In this document: one piece after another, positions 15,401 through 23,004 of the stretch
How the letters are laid out: each line of letters begins with the position of its first letter
How positions within the stretch are numbered: the stretch's first letter is position 1
Source of the DNA: CAYXZQ01 sp964469935
GTDB lineage: Archaea > Nanobdellota > Nanobdellia > Woesearchaeales > DSVV01
Direction: 5' to 3'
Length of the DNA: 64,000 bases
Assembly: GCA_964469935.1 (NCBI GenBank)
Contig: CAYXZQ010000001.1
Coordinates: forward strand, 28,868-92,867
Position numbers and translations under genes: made by a program
The notes under the pieces: model-generated
Told to the model about the DNA's origin: nothing
The model's database searches: none
What the model saw: the letters and a program-made list of their open reading frames with translations, nothing else

Positions 15401-18400
15401 GCACATGGCTTTGACGGCTATGATACCGACCAGGGTGACACATGGCAGTTCAATGTCTCAATCGGCAGCATATCATGGAACTCCTCATCACTCGACATGG
15501 GATTTTTCGATCCTGACTACGGAAACCAGACTTCCTATGCAGGCATCGAGGCTTTCGGGCCACAGTCAGGCATTGACGTAGCATGCGACTCAGGAGACTG
15601 CGGCTTGATAATATCACAATGGCCGGACGGAACCGGGCTTGCCGACATGCAGAGCATGGCAGCAGGCTTCAGGTGCCTGAACACATCCATGGGCGTATTT
15701 TCGGCTGTATTCAATGTCACATCGGACCAGGACCCTCTGCCGGATCAGATCAATGTCAGCTGCGAGATGCTGACCGACATAAACATAATATGGAACACAA
15801 CCCTGCTCAACCTGGGCACAGGGAACGAGAGGGAAGGAGACCTGACCGCTGTCGCCGGTATAAAGTCAAACGGAATCAACAGCAACGCGACAATAACCTG
15901 CTCTTCCGGGAACTGCTCAAAGATAACTGTCAACATCACAGATAGGTTCAACATGTCAGATGGGCAGAACGCATCAGCCATGTTCAAGTGCAATGACTCG
16001 CAACCTGGCTTTTTCAGCGCTGTATATTCGATACTTTCTGATGATGACCCTGAACCGAGCCTGATGACTGTCGAATGCAGCATGCTCAATCCGCCACCGC
16101 CGACAGTATCGGGACTGAACAACGACAGCATAAGCTACGACTGGATACGCTGGAGCTGGACAAACCCGGCTGTCTATGATTTTGACCATGTCGAGGTCTG
16201 GCTCAACAGCTCGTTCATAGGGAACATGTCCCTCGACTATGCCAATATAACCGGGCTTGTGCCAGGGACGGAATACCAGATAATGCTCAGGACAGTAGAC
16301 ATTAAAGGCAACATCAATACGACCTGGGTTTCAGGTACAGCAAGGACAATCTTCAACAACCCAGTGGGATTCACGCTGAACAGCCCTGAGAACGGCTCTT
16401 CGGACCCGACTACCCACAGGCTGCTCGACGTATCTGTCGAGGATGTGGAATCTAGCAGGCTCTGCGTAGAGCTCTTCGGCAGGGAATCATCCTCACCCGA
16501 CGGAGGGGACCTTCTCTATAGGAACTGCAGTGTCGCGAATGGCACGTCAGTCATTTATGACTGGACATCGCCCGTGCTCGAGCCGGACCCCGATGTCGAG
16601 GTGCTGTGGCATTTCGACAATAGGAGCGGGTTAGGGGAGAGCGGTTCTTCTGTCAGGGATTTTGCAGATGACACGACCATACACAACCTTTCCTGCACAA
16701 CCGAATGCCCCCTGTTCGTGGATAACGGCGGGAAGTTTGCAGGAGCCTTCCACTATGACGGCGCTTCACAGTACTGGACAATCTCAGACCAGTTCTTCAA
16801 TGACCAGTTCACAAATAAATCCCTCCAGGTATGGATCAAGCCTGACGATCTTTTTGGCATACAGACAATCTACGAGGAAGGTGGGACAACCAACGGATTC
16901 GCGCTCAGGCTCGAGGGAAGCCTGCTTGAGTTCGCGACACAGGACAACCAGGTGATAACAGAGATCTCTTACCCGTACACGGACCTGGGCTCATGGCATT
17001 TCATCACAGCCCAGTACGATGCAGGCAACATGACGCTGTATGTCGACGGCACACTTGTCAACACCACCACGGCAAGCTACTCGACAGTCAGTGCTCACGG
17101 CGACGAAGGCGGGATAGGATACACCTACAACGGAGATGCCTTTGACGCAGGTGCCGGGAACTATTACGCAGGGATGATAGACGAGATCAGGATCCTCAAC
17201 ACTGTGCTCGACTCATCAGAGGTGATGGATTCATACAGGCTCAACTACGGCTCCGTATACAGATGGTTCGCCAATGCGACAGACGACTACCAGACATGGA
17301 AGAGCAGCCACTGGGAGTTCACCTTAAAAGATATCACGCCGCCGGCCGTATTCATAGATGCAGGCCTCAACAACACGATAACCGACGACACGACACCAGT
17401 CATTGACTTTAATTTCACAGACAGCTATTCCCAGACCGCAAACTGCTCATTGTACATAGATTCAGTGCCTTTGGGCTCATCAGCCTACGTGGCCAATTCC
17501 ACACAAACAGCCATTGCCCCTGTCTCACCGCTGGCTGACGCAAACCATACGGCATACATCAACTGCACTGATGAGTCAGGGAATGCAGGCATCTCGGGAG
17601 TGATATACATCGCATCAGATTCCATGCCCCCATATGTCAATCTCCTTTCACCTGCAAACGGCACTCTCGTCAACTACAGGAACTCTGTGAACATCTCGGC
17701 CAATGTGTCAGACAATTTTGCAGTGAGAGACGTATTCGCCCTGATCGAATGGGGCTCGGGAAGCGTCCTGCAGGAGATGCTCGACTTCGAAGGCGATGAC
17801 ATCTATGACACGCTCTTTTTGAACACCAACAGCCTTGGAAGGTATAATGTCACTATAATCGCGAACGACACAGCCGGGAACATGAACGACGGGGCGAAGG
17901 CATGGTTCAATGTGACAAAGGATATGAACCCGCCAAAAGTCAGCATAAACTCAAGCCAGAACGACACGATAACACCTGATTCCAACCCGTCTGTGGGCTT
18001 CATGTTTACGGACAAGAGGTCTCCCACTGCAAACTGCACCCTGCTCTTCGATTCCGGCAGCTACGGGACTGCATATTATGTCGATAATGATACATGGACA
18101 ACAATCTCCGCCAACAAGAGCCTCAGCGATGCCAATTATACTGTCCACGTCAATTGCACAGACGAGTCAGGCAACATCGGCAAGTCCAGCTCCATACATA
18201 TGGCAGTAGACACTACCCCACCCTCAGTCGTCAGCGTCCTGCCGTCCCCCGGTTCTGGCTACTACCTGTTCGACATCGTCAACATCACGGCCAACGTGAC
18301 AGACATCATCAGCCTAGGAAAAGTATACGCGCTCATCGATTGGAGCGAGGGCTCAAGCCTCCAGCAGATGGACGACCCGGCCGGAGACGGGACTTTTGAG

Positions 18401-19717
18401 ACTGGATTTTTCAATACCGCTGATATCGGAAGGTACGATGTCACTATAATCGCAAACGACACGTCCGGCCACTCCAATAATTCTGAGAAGTCCTGGTTCT
18501 GGGTCTCAACCGACTCAGCGCTGAACTTAACCGCAATATCGCCATACAACAAGTCGGGAGATCCTGACGGGGTTGTTGATTTCGTGTTTAACCTGTCATC
18601 CAAATACACCATAGACAACTGCAGCGTACTGCTCAACAATTCAGCCTCATTCACCGGCTACAGCATAAACAGGACAGGGACGAACACCATCCATGCCGAA
18701 GGGTTAGACATAGGTGAATATTCCTGGAGGATTGCCTGCCATGACATGTATGGGGGATGGAACAAGAGCAGTTTGTACAGGCTGACTGTACTGAGGGCGA
18801 CAGAGTTCGGTGGACAGACCCTCGATTTCAGCCAGTCTGACATGGAGAACATCAGCGACCTCGCCCTTGAGACTTCGGGAGCAGGCATGATAAATTTCAC
18901 AGGCAGCCTCGACCTCTCGGCAGGTCTTGACCTTGACAGGTACATCAACATATCATCCGGCTACATCGGGCTGGACGCAGCCATGCTGCCGGCCCTGAAC
19001 AGGTCAGCGAGGCTAACATTCTACAGCCTCACCTATAGGTTCATGCCTATTCCCGCTGCCGACGGCAGCCCCTGTACAGGAGGGCTCTGTTCAGGAGAGA
19101 GTTATGACAGCGCTTCTGGGACATTCTCCATGGACGTTGCGCATTTCACAGGCTATTCGACGACACCGAACTCAAGGCTGGCTGTCTACGACGACGGGGA
19201 CAGCGGTAAGGCGACTGTCATGCACAGCATGATTGGGTTCTATGCAAATTACTCGAACAGGACGACAGGCCTGGCAATCGCAGGACCGGGGGTCTGGTGC
19301 AGGATCAGTTTCGGCAGCGGTCAGACATATGGCATGGCATTCGACCCAGGGTCAGGCCTTTATGAACTGAACCGTTCCTTTGACTATGACGGGAAAACGC
19401 AGTACAATGTCACCTGTGAAGGCAACAGCCTTGGATACGAAAAAGCATCGGCAGCCGACAGCATTAGCATATCCAGAGACAGGGGATATCTCAAGGACGG
19501 CAACTGCACAATCGAATACATCCAGAAAGGATCAGATTTCAAGCAGGGCTATCTCCATAAAGACGACGAGGCAAGGATATACTGCCAGAGCCCTCTCGAC
19601 CTGACAGGCGGGGAGAAAGTCAAAATAATCCTTGTCCCAAACAGCGGTGTCGAGACGAGAAAGAGCGTCACGGTGCCTGACGCGATCTCTAGCAAGTACG
19701 AGATACTCTACCCATGA
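12407..19717 (+). CDS. Giant secreted surface protein 1 (2,436 aa) with LamG domains and archaellin-like C-terminus
   Basis: ATG 12407 overlaps the regulator stop by 4 nt. Residues 1-31 are a Sec signal peptide ending 'TTPAYA'. Then: a beta-rich N-terminal region (about 32-395); two Cys-containing modules ('WN.s.L.LG..'); a fibronectin-III-like domain ('DFDHVEVWLNSTFRM'); an Ig-like segment; and a LamG/concanavalin-like domain (about 808-985). The whole block of Cys modules, FN3, Ig and LamG is repeated (about 1020-1608). Four Ig-like domains with 'TPPxVxI' linkers follow (about 1642-2128). The last 87 residues (2350-2436, from 'ADSISIS' to 'YEILYP') align along their length with the C-terminus of the archaellin at 52884-54200. 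NxS/T sequons are very frequent. There is no C-terminal membrane helix. Probably an adhesin attached through its archaellin-like end. Confidence 0.85.
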   Translation: MKSGRICLITLSILAAALMIMLILQTTPAYAIRQGFFTESHMQTMTGTSQFYALDKPVESLDHAFVLVKYFEGQRTSACGTTAANVQLDPDYGEFSCYLYNTTHVLCERYSSTNDVYISYQVIEAIDSEFTVHRGSMAFSGSTTSFTTGIGASVNASESMAWVNGMQTTTTSRDHRPISFTADIEGTGMQSQVTFRRDFNTAITGTLRWIVVDWNRTKMPGFNLSKGTVFVGNNTYTSRVTVPWSGNSSNSILFHQIRTSGDDGLDTHAVAGVIDSDSQLSFWRYDYTGVPDHSSDVQYYVLDFSGNYAGGVKSSQENIVGPASQCVWDVTLPTEVDPSHSLISISNSMTGDGTAYPRPFFWFYLTSGTNLEIQKRYNGNNERVVWKVLELPYFPYSIEWNHPVLNLGSGITVSGNLTGSANISVEANQTGITVDCIRGNCSDVADDWPDGSSMDDGGSRQVNFTCINNSVGILRATFSVRSAEEQLQDLINITCEFTGSTFIAWNQSSLDLGTGSEGHQNATGSAFIVSTGTNSHVNVSCVSGNCSVIHANWTDGTGMADGESSAAGFSCDDTFEGSASASFSVVSSEDLIPDSMTVGCLMEDIDPPGGVEGLGVAGRGVDWIAWNWTMPADPDFDHVEVWLNSTFRMNTSSNSVNITGLMPGTWYEIELRSSDDDGNLNVTWVTDSGQTEPNFPPKIIMQDPLNSSTAPEQYRLLNLSVSDNEQTRLCVDMSGKVAAEPTSDDLLYRNCNFANGSSVTYNWTAPVLSPTTDSEVLWHFDNRSEYGENSSFVRDFAQDTTVHDLACTTECPVFMDNGGKFAGAFHYDGASQYWTISDQFFNDQFTNKSLQVWIKPDDLFGIQTIYEEGGTTNGFALRLEGSLLEFATQDNQVITEISYPYTDLGSWHFITAQYDAGNMTLYVDGTLVNTTTAGYTTISAHSDEGGIGYTYNGDAFDGSAGNYYSGMIDEVRILNTVLTGDEIWNESRLKNNTEHFWFAHGFDGYDTDQGDTWQFNVSIGSISWNSSSLDMGFFDPDYGNQTSYAGIEAFGPQSGIDVACDSGDCGLIISQWPDGTGLADMQSMAAGFRCLNTSMGVFSAVFNVTSDQDPLPDQINVSCEMLTDINIIWNTTLLNLGTGNEREGDLTAVAGIKSNGINSNATITCSSGNCSKITVNITDRFNMSDGQNASAMFKCNDSQPGFFSAVYSILSDDDPEPSLMTVECSMLNPPPPTVSGLNNDSISYDWIRWSWTNPAVYDFDHVEVWLNSSFIGNMSLDYANITGLVPGTEYQIMLRTVDIKGNINTTWVSGTARTIFNNPVGFTLNSPENGSSDPTTHRLLDVSVEDVESSRLCVELFGRESSSPDGGDLLYRNCSVANGTSVIYDWTSPVLEPDPDVEVLWHFDNRSGLGESGSSVRDFADDTTIHNLSCTTECPLFVDNGGKFAGAFHYDGASQYWTISDQFFNDQFTNKSLQVWIKPDDLFGIQTIYEEGGTTNGFALRLEGSLLEFATQDNQVITEISYPYTDLGSWHFITAQYDAGNMTLYVDGTLVNTTTASYSTVSAHGDEGGIGYTYNGDAFDAGAGNYYAGMIDEIRILNTVLDSSEVMDSYRLNYGSVYRWFANATDDYQTWKSSHWEFTLKDITPPAVFIDAGLNNTITDDTTPVIDFNFTDSYSQTANCSLYIDSVPLGSSAYVANSTQTAIAPVSPLADANHTAYINCTDESGNAGISGVIYIASDSMPPYVNLLSPANGTLVNYRNSVNISANVSDNFAVRDVFALIEWGSGSVLQEMLDFEGDDIYDTLFLNTNSLGRYNVTIIANDTAGNMNDGAKAWFNVTKDMNPPKVSINSSQNDTITPDSNPSVGFMFTDKRSPTANCTLLFDSGSYGTAYYVDNDTWTTISANKSLSDANYTVHVNCTDESGNIGKSSSIHMAVDTTPPSVVSVLPSPGSGYYLFDIVNITANVTDIISLGKVYALIDWSEGSSLQQMDDPAGDGTFETGFFNTADIGRYDVTIIANDTSGHSNNSEKSWFWVSTDSALNLTAISPYNKSGDPDGVVDFVFNLSSKYTIDNCSVLLNNSASFTGYSINRTGTNTIHAEGLDIGEYSWRIACHDMYGGWNKSSLYRLTVLRATEFGGQTLDFSQSDMENISDLALETSGAGMINFTGSLDLSAGLDLDRYINISSGYIGLDAAMLPALNRSARLTFYSLTYRFMPIPAADGSPCTGGLCSGESYDSASGTFSMDVAHFTGYSTTPNSRLAVYDDGDSGKATVMHSMIGFYANYSNRTTGLAIAGPGVWCRISFGSGQTYGMAFDPGSGLYELNRSFDYDGKTQYNVTCEGNSLGYEKASAADSISISRDRGYLKDGNCTIEYIQKGSDFKQGYLHKDDEARIYCQSPLDLTGGEKVKIILVPNSGVETRKSVTVPDAISSKYEILYP
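14851..15099 (+). repeat. Internal duplication, copy 1 (identical to 16720-16968)
   Basis: These 249 nt inside the first LamG domain are identical to 16720-16968 (offset 1,869 nt, 623 codons). The blocks around them have diverged at many sites. This points to recent gene conversion or recombination between the two LamG domains. Confidence 0.85.
16720..16968 (+). repeat. Internal duplication, copy 2 (identical to 14851-15099)
   Basis: Second copy of the perfect 249-nt repeat, in the second LamG domain. Similarity continues at a lower level to about 17215. Confidence 0.85.
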
Positions 19718-19801
19718 ACATCCAACCACTGGCAGGATATGGGAGGCAATGACAGGAAAGATTTAATAAGGACAATGGAATGGCACAAAGACAGGGAAAA
19801 G

Positions 19802-20206
19802 ATGGCAAATAAAACAGTGGCATGGAAACATCTCGCAAGGAGAGGGGAGCAGAACATCGCGATGCTCATAATCCTCATTGCATCCATAATTCTCCTGATA
19901 ATAGCACTGGCCGGGCTCGCAGGCTATATCAACAGCACAAAGGAGCAGCAGACATCAGTTTCGAAGAGCGCCCTCAGTCTCGCAAAGTCAGGTTTCGTAG
20001 TAAAGGACATAACAGGCTTCTCAACTGACAGCAACAAATCAAACATTGAAGGTTTCATAATCTCGGTCTCTCCGGACGCAGGCTCCGACCCCATCGACCT
20101 GCAGAAGAGCACACTGTACATAGTGGTCGGCAACAGGACCGCAAGGCTCCATATCGTGAACGGCTCGACGAAGAACAACAAGACAGGCGGGTTCTACACA
20201 GAATGA
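19802..20206 (+). CDS. Half-length archaellin (N-terminal helix and first strands only)
   Basis: A 134-residue protein. 'RRGEQNIAMLIILIASIILL' is an archaellin/pilin-like cleavage site and hydrophobic helix. It is followed by the archaellin signature 'SPDAGSDPIDLQKSTLYIVV', to be compared with 'SPGSDPIKLDQVIFTF' in the archaellin at 52884. The protein then stops after 'NNKTGGFYTE', where a full archaellin continues for 150-300 residues. ATG 19802 has AGGG upstream; an in-frame ATG at 19739 would add 21 charged residues. A TATA-like ATTTAATAAGG (19757-19767) fits the shorter start. The missing C-terminal part is present at the end of the preceding giant protein. It could otherwise be a truncated archaellin remnant. 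Confidence 0.72.
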   Translation: MANKTVAWKHLARRGEQNIAMLIILIASIILLIIALAGLAGYINSTKEQQTSVSKSALSLAKSGFVVKDITGFSTDSNKSNIEGFIISVSPDAGSDPIDLQKSTLYIVVGNRTARLHIVNGSTKNNKTGGFYTE

Positions 20207-20229
20207 GGCTTCCGGCACTGAAATGAGCA

Positions 20230-21456
20230 TTATTTTAAGGCATCAAGAACTGTCCTAATGCCGCCTTTTGTCTTCTCTTTTGCCATCCTGTCAGCGACCT
20301 GGTCATTGTTTAGCACTACCCTTATCCAGTCGGCAAAATCGTTCCTATCCCCTGTCACATGCTCGCTGAATGTGGAATCATCCATCTTTTCGAGCGCCCT
20401 CTTGAGGCCTGCTACGCTCTTGATTGCAGTGCCGTCGCTCAGGTAGAAATGATAGTCCGGGTGGACCTCGTCTTCTTCACCTTCTGCCTGGGAATTCCCT
20501 GTTTCAACTGGCTGGGCTGATTGAGCAGGTTGTGCTGGCTTTGCAGGTCCAGGCTGTGCCTGGCTGGATATTTTCCTGATATGCCCGACCACCTCGATGA
20601 GCATCTCTCTTATGGCCTTCTTGAGGTCCTCATTGGACAGTCTTATGTGGTGCTCCATCGATTTCTTGAGCTCCTCTGATACTACAAGGCTCAACTGGCT
20701 GCTCAGCTCTTTTTTGGCCTCCGGCGTCTCAACCGAAGGCCCTGCCTTCTCCAGGGCCTGGGCAATCTCGTCCTTGATGATATCCTGCTGCTCAGTGACC
20801 AGCTTCTCCCTCACTCCGGAGCCGACGATTATGTCCCCGGCCTCTTTCTCGACATCCTTCGGGCCTTCTGCCAACGCATCCTCGACAACAGCACTGCCCT
20901 TTTGGGGATGCGACGACGATGTACCGGAAAGAGAGACATTCTCCTCACCTGGATTATTTTCGGAACCCGCATCAGGGGATACGAACGGGTTGAACCTGTT
21001 TGTCACGACCTCGTACAGCCCCATGAACTTCTCCATGTTTTTCTCGATAAGCTCAAGCCTTGAGTTGAACTGCTCGACGATGCTCTTGGTCTGGGTCAGC
21101 GAGGATGCATTGTCAGAAATCTTTGTCTCGAGCTCTTTATTCTTCGCGTTGAGGTTGTTGTCTATCTCTATGAGCTCCTTTATCTGCTGCATAATTAGGT
21201 TGGTTATCCTCTCATTGTCCTCTGCACGCTGCGGGTCCACATACTGGTAATTGTCTGCTGCTCCCTGGGGTCCTGGCTGCACTTTGGCAGGCCCTGCGGC
21301 AGGTTGCGCAGAAGGTTGTTGGGGCTTATGTTCTCCCTCGCTCACTGTGCTGTCTGACTTTACAATGTTATTGAACTTATCTCTCAGCTTCTGTAACTCT
21401 TCATCCTTGACTGGTTCCTGCTTTGGTTCCTTCTTGCCGATCAGGTTCTTTATCAA
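20230..21456 (-). CDS. FlaC/D/E-like archaellum accessory protein with C-terminal DUF5752-like domain
   Basis: A cytoplasmic protein of about 408 residues. A Pro/Gln-rich linker near the N-terminus is followed by a coiled coil and the FlaC/D/E signature 'LYEVVTNRFNPFV'. These proteins link the archaellum motor to the chemotaxis adaptor or form the cytosolic ring. A second, low-complexity and helical region follows. The C-terminal 75 residues ('FYLSDGTAIKSVAGLKRAL' ... 'RNDFADWIRVVLNNDQVADR') resemble the DUF5752 type. I start at TTG 21456: the TATA box (TTTATAAAAATATC, 21485-21498) puts the transcript start near 21468, after the in-frame ATG at 21477, and GCGGGG precedes the TTG. It lies next to archaellin 1, not in the flaG-J operon. 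Confidence 0.7.
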   Translation of the reverse strand: MIKNLIGKKEPKQEPVKDEELQKLRDKFNNIVKSDSTVSEGEHKPQQPSAQPAAGPAKVQPGPQGAADNYQYVDPQRAEDNERITNLIMQQIKELIEIDNNLNAKNKELETKISDNASSLTQTKSIVEQFNSRLELIEKNMEKFMGLYEVVTNRFNPFVSPDAGSENNPGEENVSLSGTSSSHPQKGSAVVEDALAEGPKDVEKEAGDIIVGSGVREKLVTEQQDIIKDEIAQALEKAGPSVETPEAKKELSSQLSLVVSEELKKSMEHHIRLSNEDLKKAIREMLIEVVGHIRKISSQAQPGPAKPAQPAQSAQPVETGNSQAEGEEDEVHPDYHFYLSDGTAIKSVAGLKRALEKMDDSTFSEHVTGDRNDFADWIRVVLNNDQVADRMAKEKTKGGIRTVLDALK

Positions 21457-21593
21457 TATAACTACCCCGCAAGGCATATTATCGGATATTTTTATAAACT
21501 TTGTTGACTATCTCGTAGGAATGAAAAAAAGAAGAGGTATGCATCCGTCTCATAACGCATAAAGGCAATGAAAATATGAAAAATTCTGCCGCT

Positions 21594-22580
21594 TCATCCG
21601 ACTGGCCAGAGCGGAACCTTCAACGTCGTTATGACATCCGGAGTCCTTGCTTCAGCCTGGCTGAGCCTTCCCTGCTCAGCTGAGAATATGAACCTGAATT
21701 CCTGGCCTATGTACATCCTGTGTGAAGGCACGAGCTTGAAGAGGACCTTGAAAACCTCACCGTCGCCGAGCACAAGGTCGTCATTGCCATGCATCACGAT
21801 ATAGCAGTATTTAGTTTCAGGCGCCAGTGTCGCGAAACTGCACTCCTTGGGATTAGCCGAGATGTTGAATGTCGCATTCGCTCCGATGACATTGTCCTCT
21901 GATGTATTCCCTATTATAGAAACATAACCATAATAGTAGCCGTCCTGACCCATGATTGGAAGGTCTGTGAAATCAAGATCAACCGGAGTTCCTGAGGCGT
22001 TGCTCAGATCGACACCCAGGTTTATATAAGCGTAATCCACGTCACTGTCCGTGAAATTGAAAAGCAGGTATTCGGGGTCGCTTACATTCGTAACGTTAAA
22101 AACCTTATCTACCTGTGCGACCTTGACCCTCTCCATCTTGCCATCGCCGTCGAGGTCCCTTATGTATGTCCAGGAGTCGTTCCTTACTGTCCCGATCGTC
22201 TCATCGAATCCGTCCGGATCTATTGAAGGATTGTTCAGAACAGGGTTCTGGAGCTCTGCTGCTGCATCATAAGTGGGGCCGATCCATGTCATGTCGAACT
22301 TCTTCATCTGTATCGGGTCCGAGCCTGCATCAAGCCTAATCAGGACCTCGAAATCATTTAGAGACTCGTCCGTGTTGTTGCCCCTCGCCAGAATCGAGAT
22401 AATCTCAATGCTGTTGGTTATCTTCTTTCTTGCTTCCTCGCCTGTTATGAGAGCCCTCTGCTGAAGGATTCCCGATGTGGATATCAGAACACCGGCAGCC
22501 ACAGCTGCAACAAGGATGGTCGCGATGAAAATGATAAGGGTACCAATCCCCATGATAGCCCGTTTATTATATCTAAGCAT
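21594..22580 (-). CDS. flaB: Archaellin (flagellin) 1
   Basis: A 328-residue archaellin, the filament subunit. The N-terminus 'LRYNKRAIMGIGTLIIFIA' has the basic pre-peptide, the FlaK/PibD cleavage site after RA, and the conserved GIGTL helix start. Next come the conserved 'RLDAGSDPIQMKKFDMTW' strand and a variable outer domain. The C-terminus 'RTPDVITTLKVPLWPVG' matches the archaellin TPD end motif. It is transcribed from the strong BRE-TATA at 22608-22622 with a very short leader. It sits beside the FlaC/D/E-like gene in the same direction, 117 nt apart. A second, larger archaellin is at 52884-54200. Confidence 0.9.
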   Translation of the reverse strand: MLRYNKRAIMGIGTLIIFIATILVAAVAAGVLISTSGILQQRALITGEEARKKITNSIEIISILARGNNTDESLNDFEVLIRLDAGSDPIQMKKFDMTWIGPTYDAAAELQNPVLNNPSIDPDGFDETIGTVRNDSWTYIRDLDGDGKMERVKVAQVDKVFNVTNVSDPEYLLFNFTDSDVDYAYINLGVDLSNASGTPVDLDFTDLPIMGQDGYYYGYVSIIGNTSEDNVIGANATFNISANPKECSFATLAPETKYCYIVMHGNDDLVLGDGEVFKVLFKLVPSHRMYIGQEFRFIFSAEQGRLSQAEARTPDVITTLKVPLWPVG

Positions 22581-22607
22581 ACTAAATATTCTTACTTAAA
22601 TAATAAC

Positions 22608-22622
22608 TATATAAACTTTTCG
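22608..22622 (-). promoter_or_regulatory. BRE-TATA promoter of archaellin 1
   Basis: Minus-strand CGAAAAGTTTATATA, identical over 15 nt to the aCPSF2 promoter word at 2436-2450. The TATA centre is about 32 nt before the ATG, giving a leader of about 7 nt. Confidence 0.65.
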
Positions 22623-22652
22623 GTAATGGATAAGAAGAAGAAGATAAAAATT

Positions 22653-22683
22653 AGTTTCCCTTTTTCAAATAAAATAAGAAACT
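22653..22683 (+). repeat. Inverted-repeat site S1 upstream of the recombinase-like gene
   Basis: AGTTTC (22653-22658) and its perfect inverse GAAACT (22678-22683) bracket a T-rich then A-rich centre. Same layout as S2 and S3: the GTTTC and GAAAC arms start 24 bp apart. A TATA-like GATAAAAATT lies directly before it. The rest of 22581-23004 holds no gene that I can support. Confidence 0.55.
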
Positions 22684-22818
22684 TATTATCTCGGCAAACC
22701 CATGGGTGCACGCAGATAAATCACTCCATGCATACAACTGAAGCCCACGCCCGGAACCTGCGTTTGGAAACATGATAGATGTCCTTGCTTATAAGTCTTG
22801 GGGATAATCCTATATACT

Positions 22819-22849
22819 AGTTTCCTTTTTTCGGACAATAAAAGAAACA
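22819..22849 (+). repeat. Inverted-repeat site S2
   Basis: Second copy: GTTTC at 22820-22824 and GAAAC at 22844-22848, again 24 bp between arm starts, with extended arms CTTTT/AAAAG. It lies 166 bp after S1. A TATA-like CCTATATACT lies directly before it. Confidence 0.55.
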
Positions 22850-22942
22850 TAATACCAATCCTGCCTGGCTGACCACCATGCTTCATCTCCTGCTGTGAAT
22901 CGATTCAGCACATCGATAAAAGCAGAAAATTTAAATATCACC

Positions 22943-22974
22943 AGTTTCCCTTTTTTGGATTATAAGGGAATTAC
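22943..22974 (+). repeat. Inverted-repeat site S3 over the recombinase-like gene's promoter
   Basis: Third copy, with a degenerate right arm. TTCCCTT (22946-22952) and AAGGGAA (22964-22970) form 7-bp inverted arms. It lies 124 bp after S2 and 31 bp before the TTG start at 23005. TATA-like words (AATTTAAATAT before it, GGATTATAAG within it) mean a bound protein would cover the promoter. Confidence 0.55.
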
Positions 22975-23004
22975 AATAATTTCATCAGGGCCCAAGGAAT
23001 CAAA

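Noticed and set aside
19739..19801. N-terminal extension of the half archaellin from the ATG at 19739
   Set aside because: It would add 21 charged residues before the signal peptide. The TATA-like site at 19757-19767 lies inside the extension, and the ATG at 19802 has a better ribosome-binding site.
22653..22974. Possible small CRISPR array (three repeats)
   Set aside because: Spacings between repeats are 166 and 124 bp, far too long and unequal for CRISPR spacers, repeat copies are imperfect, and no cas genes are present.
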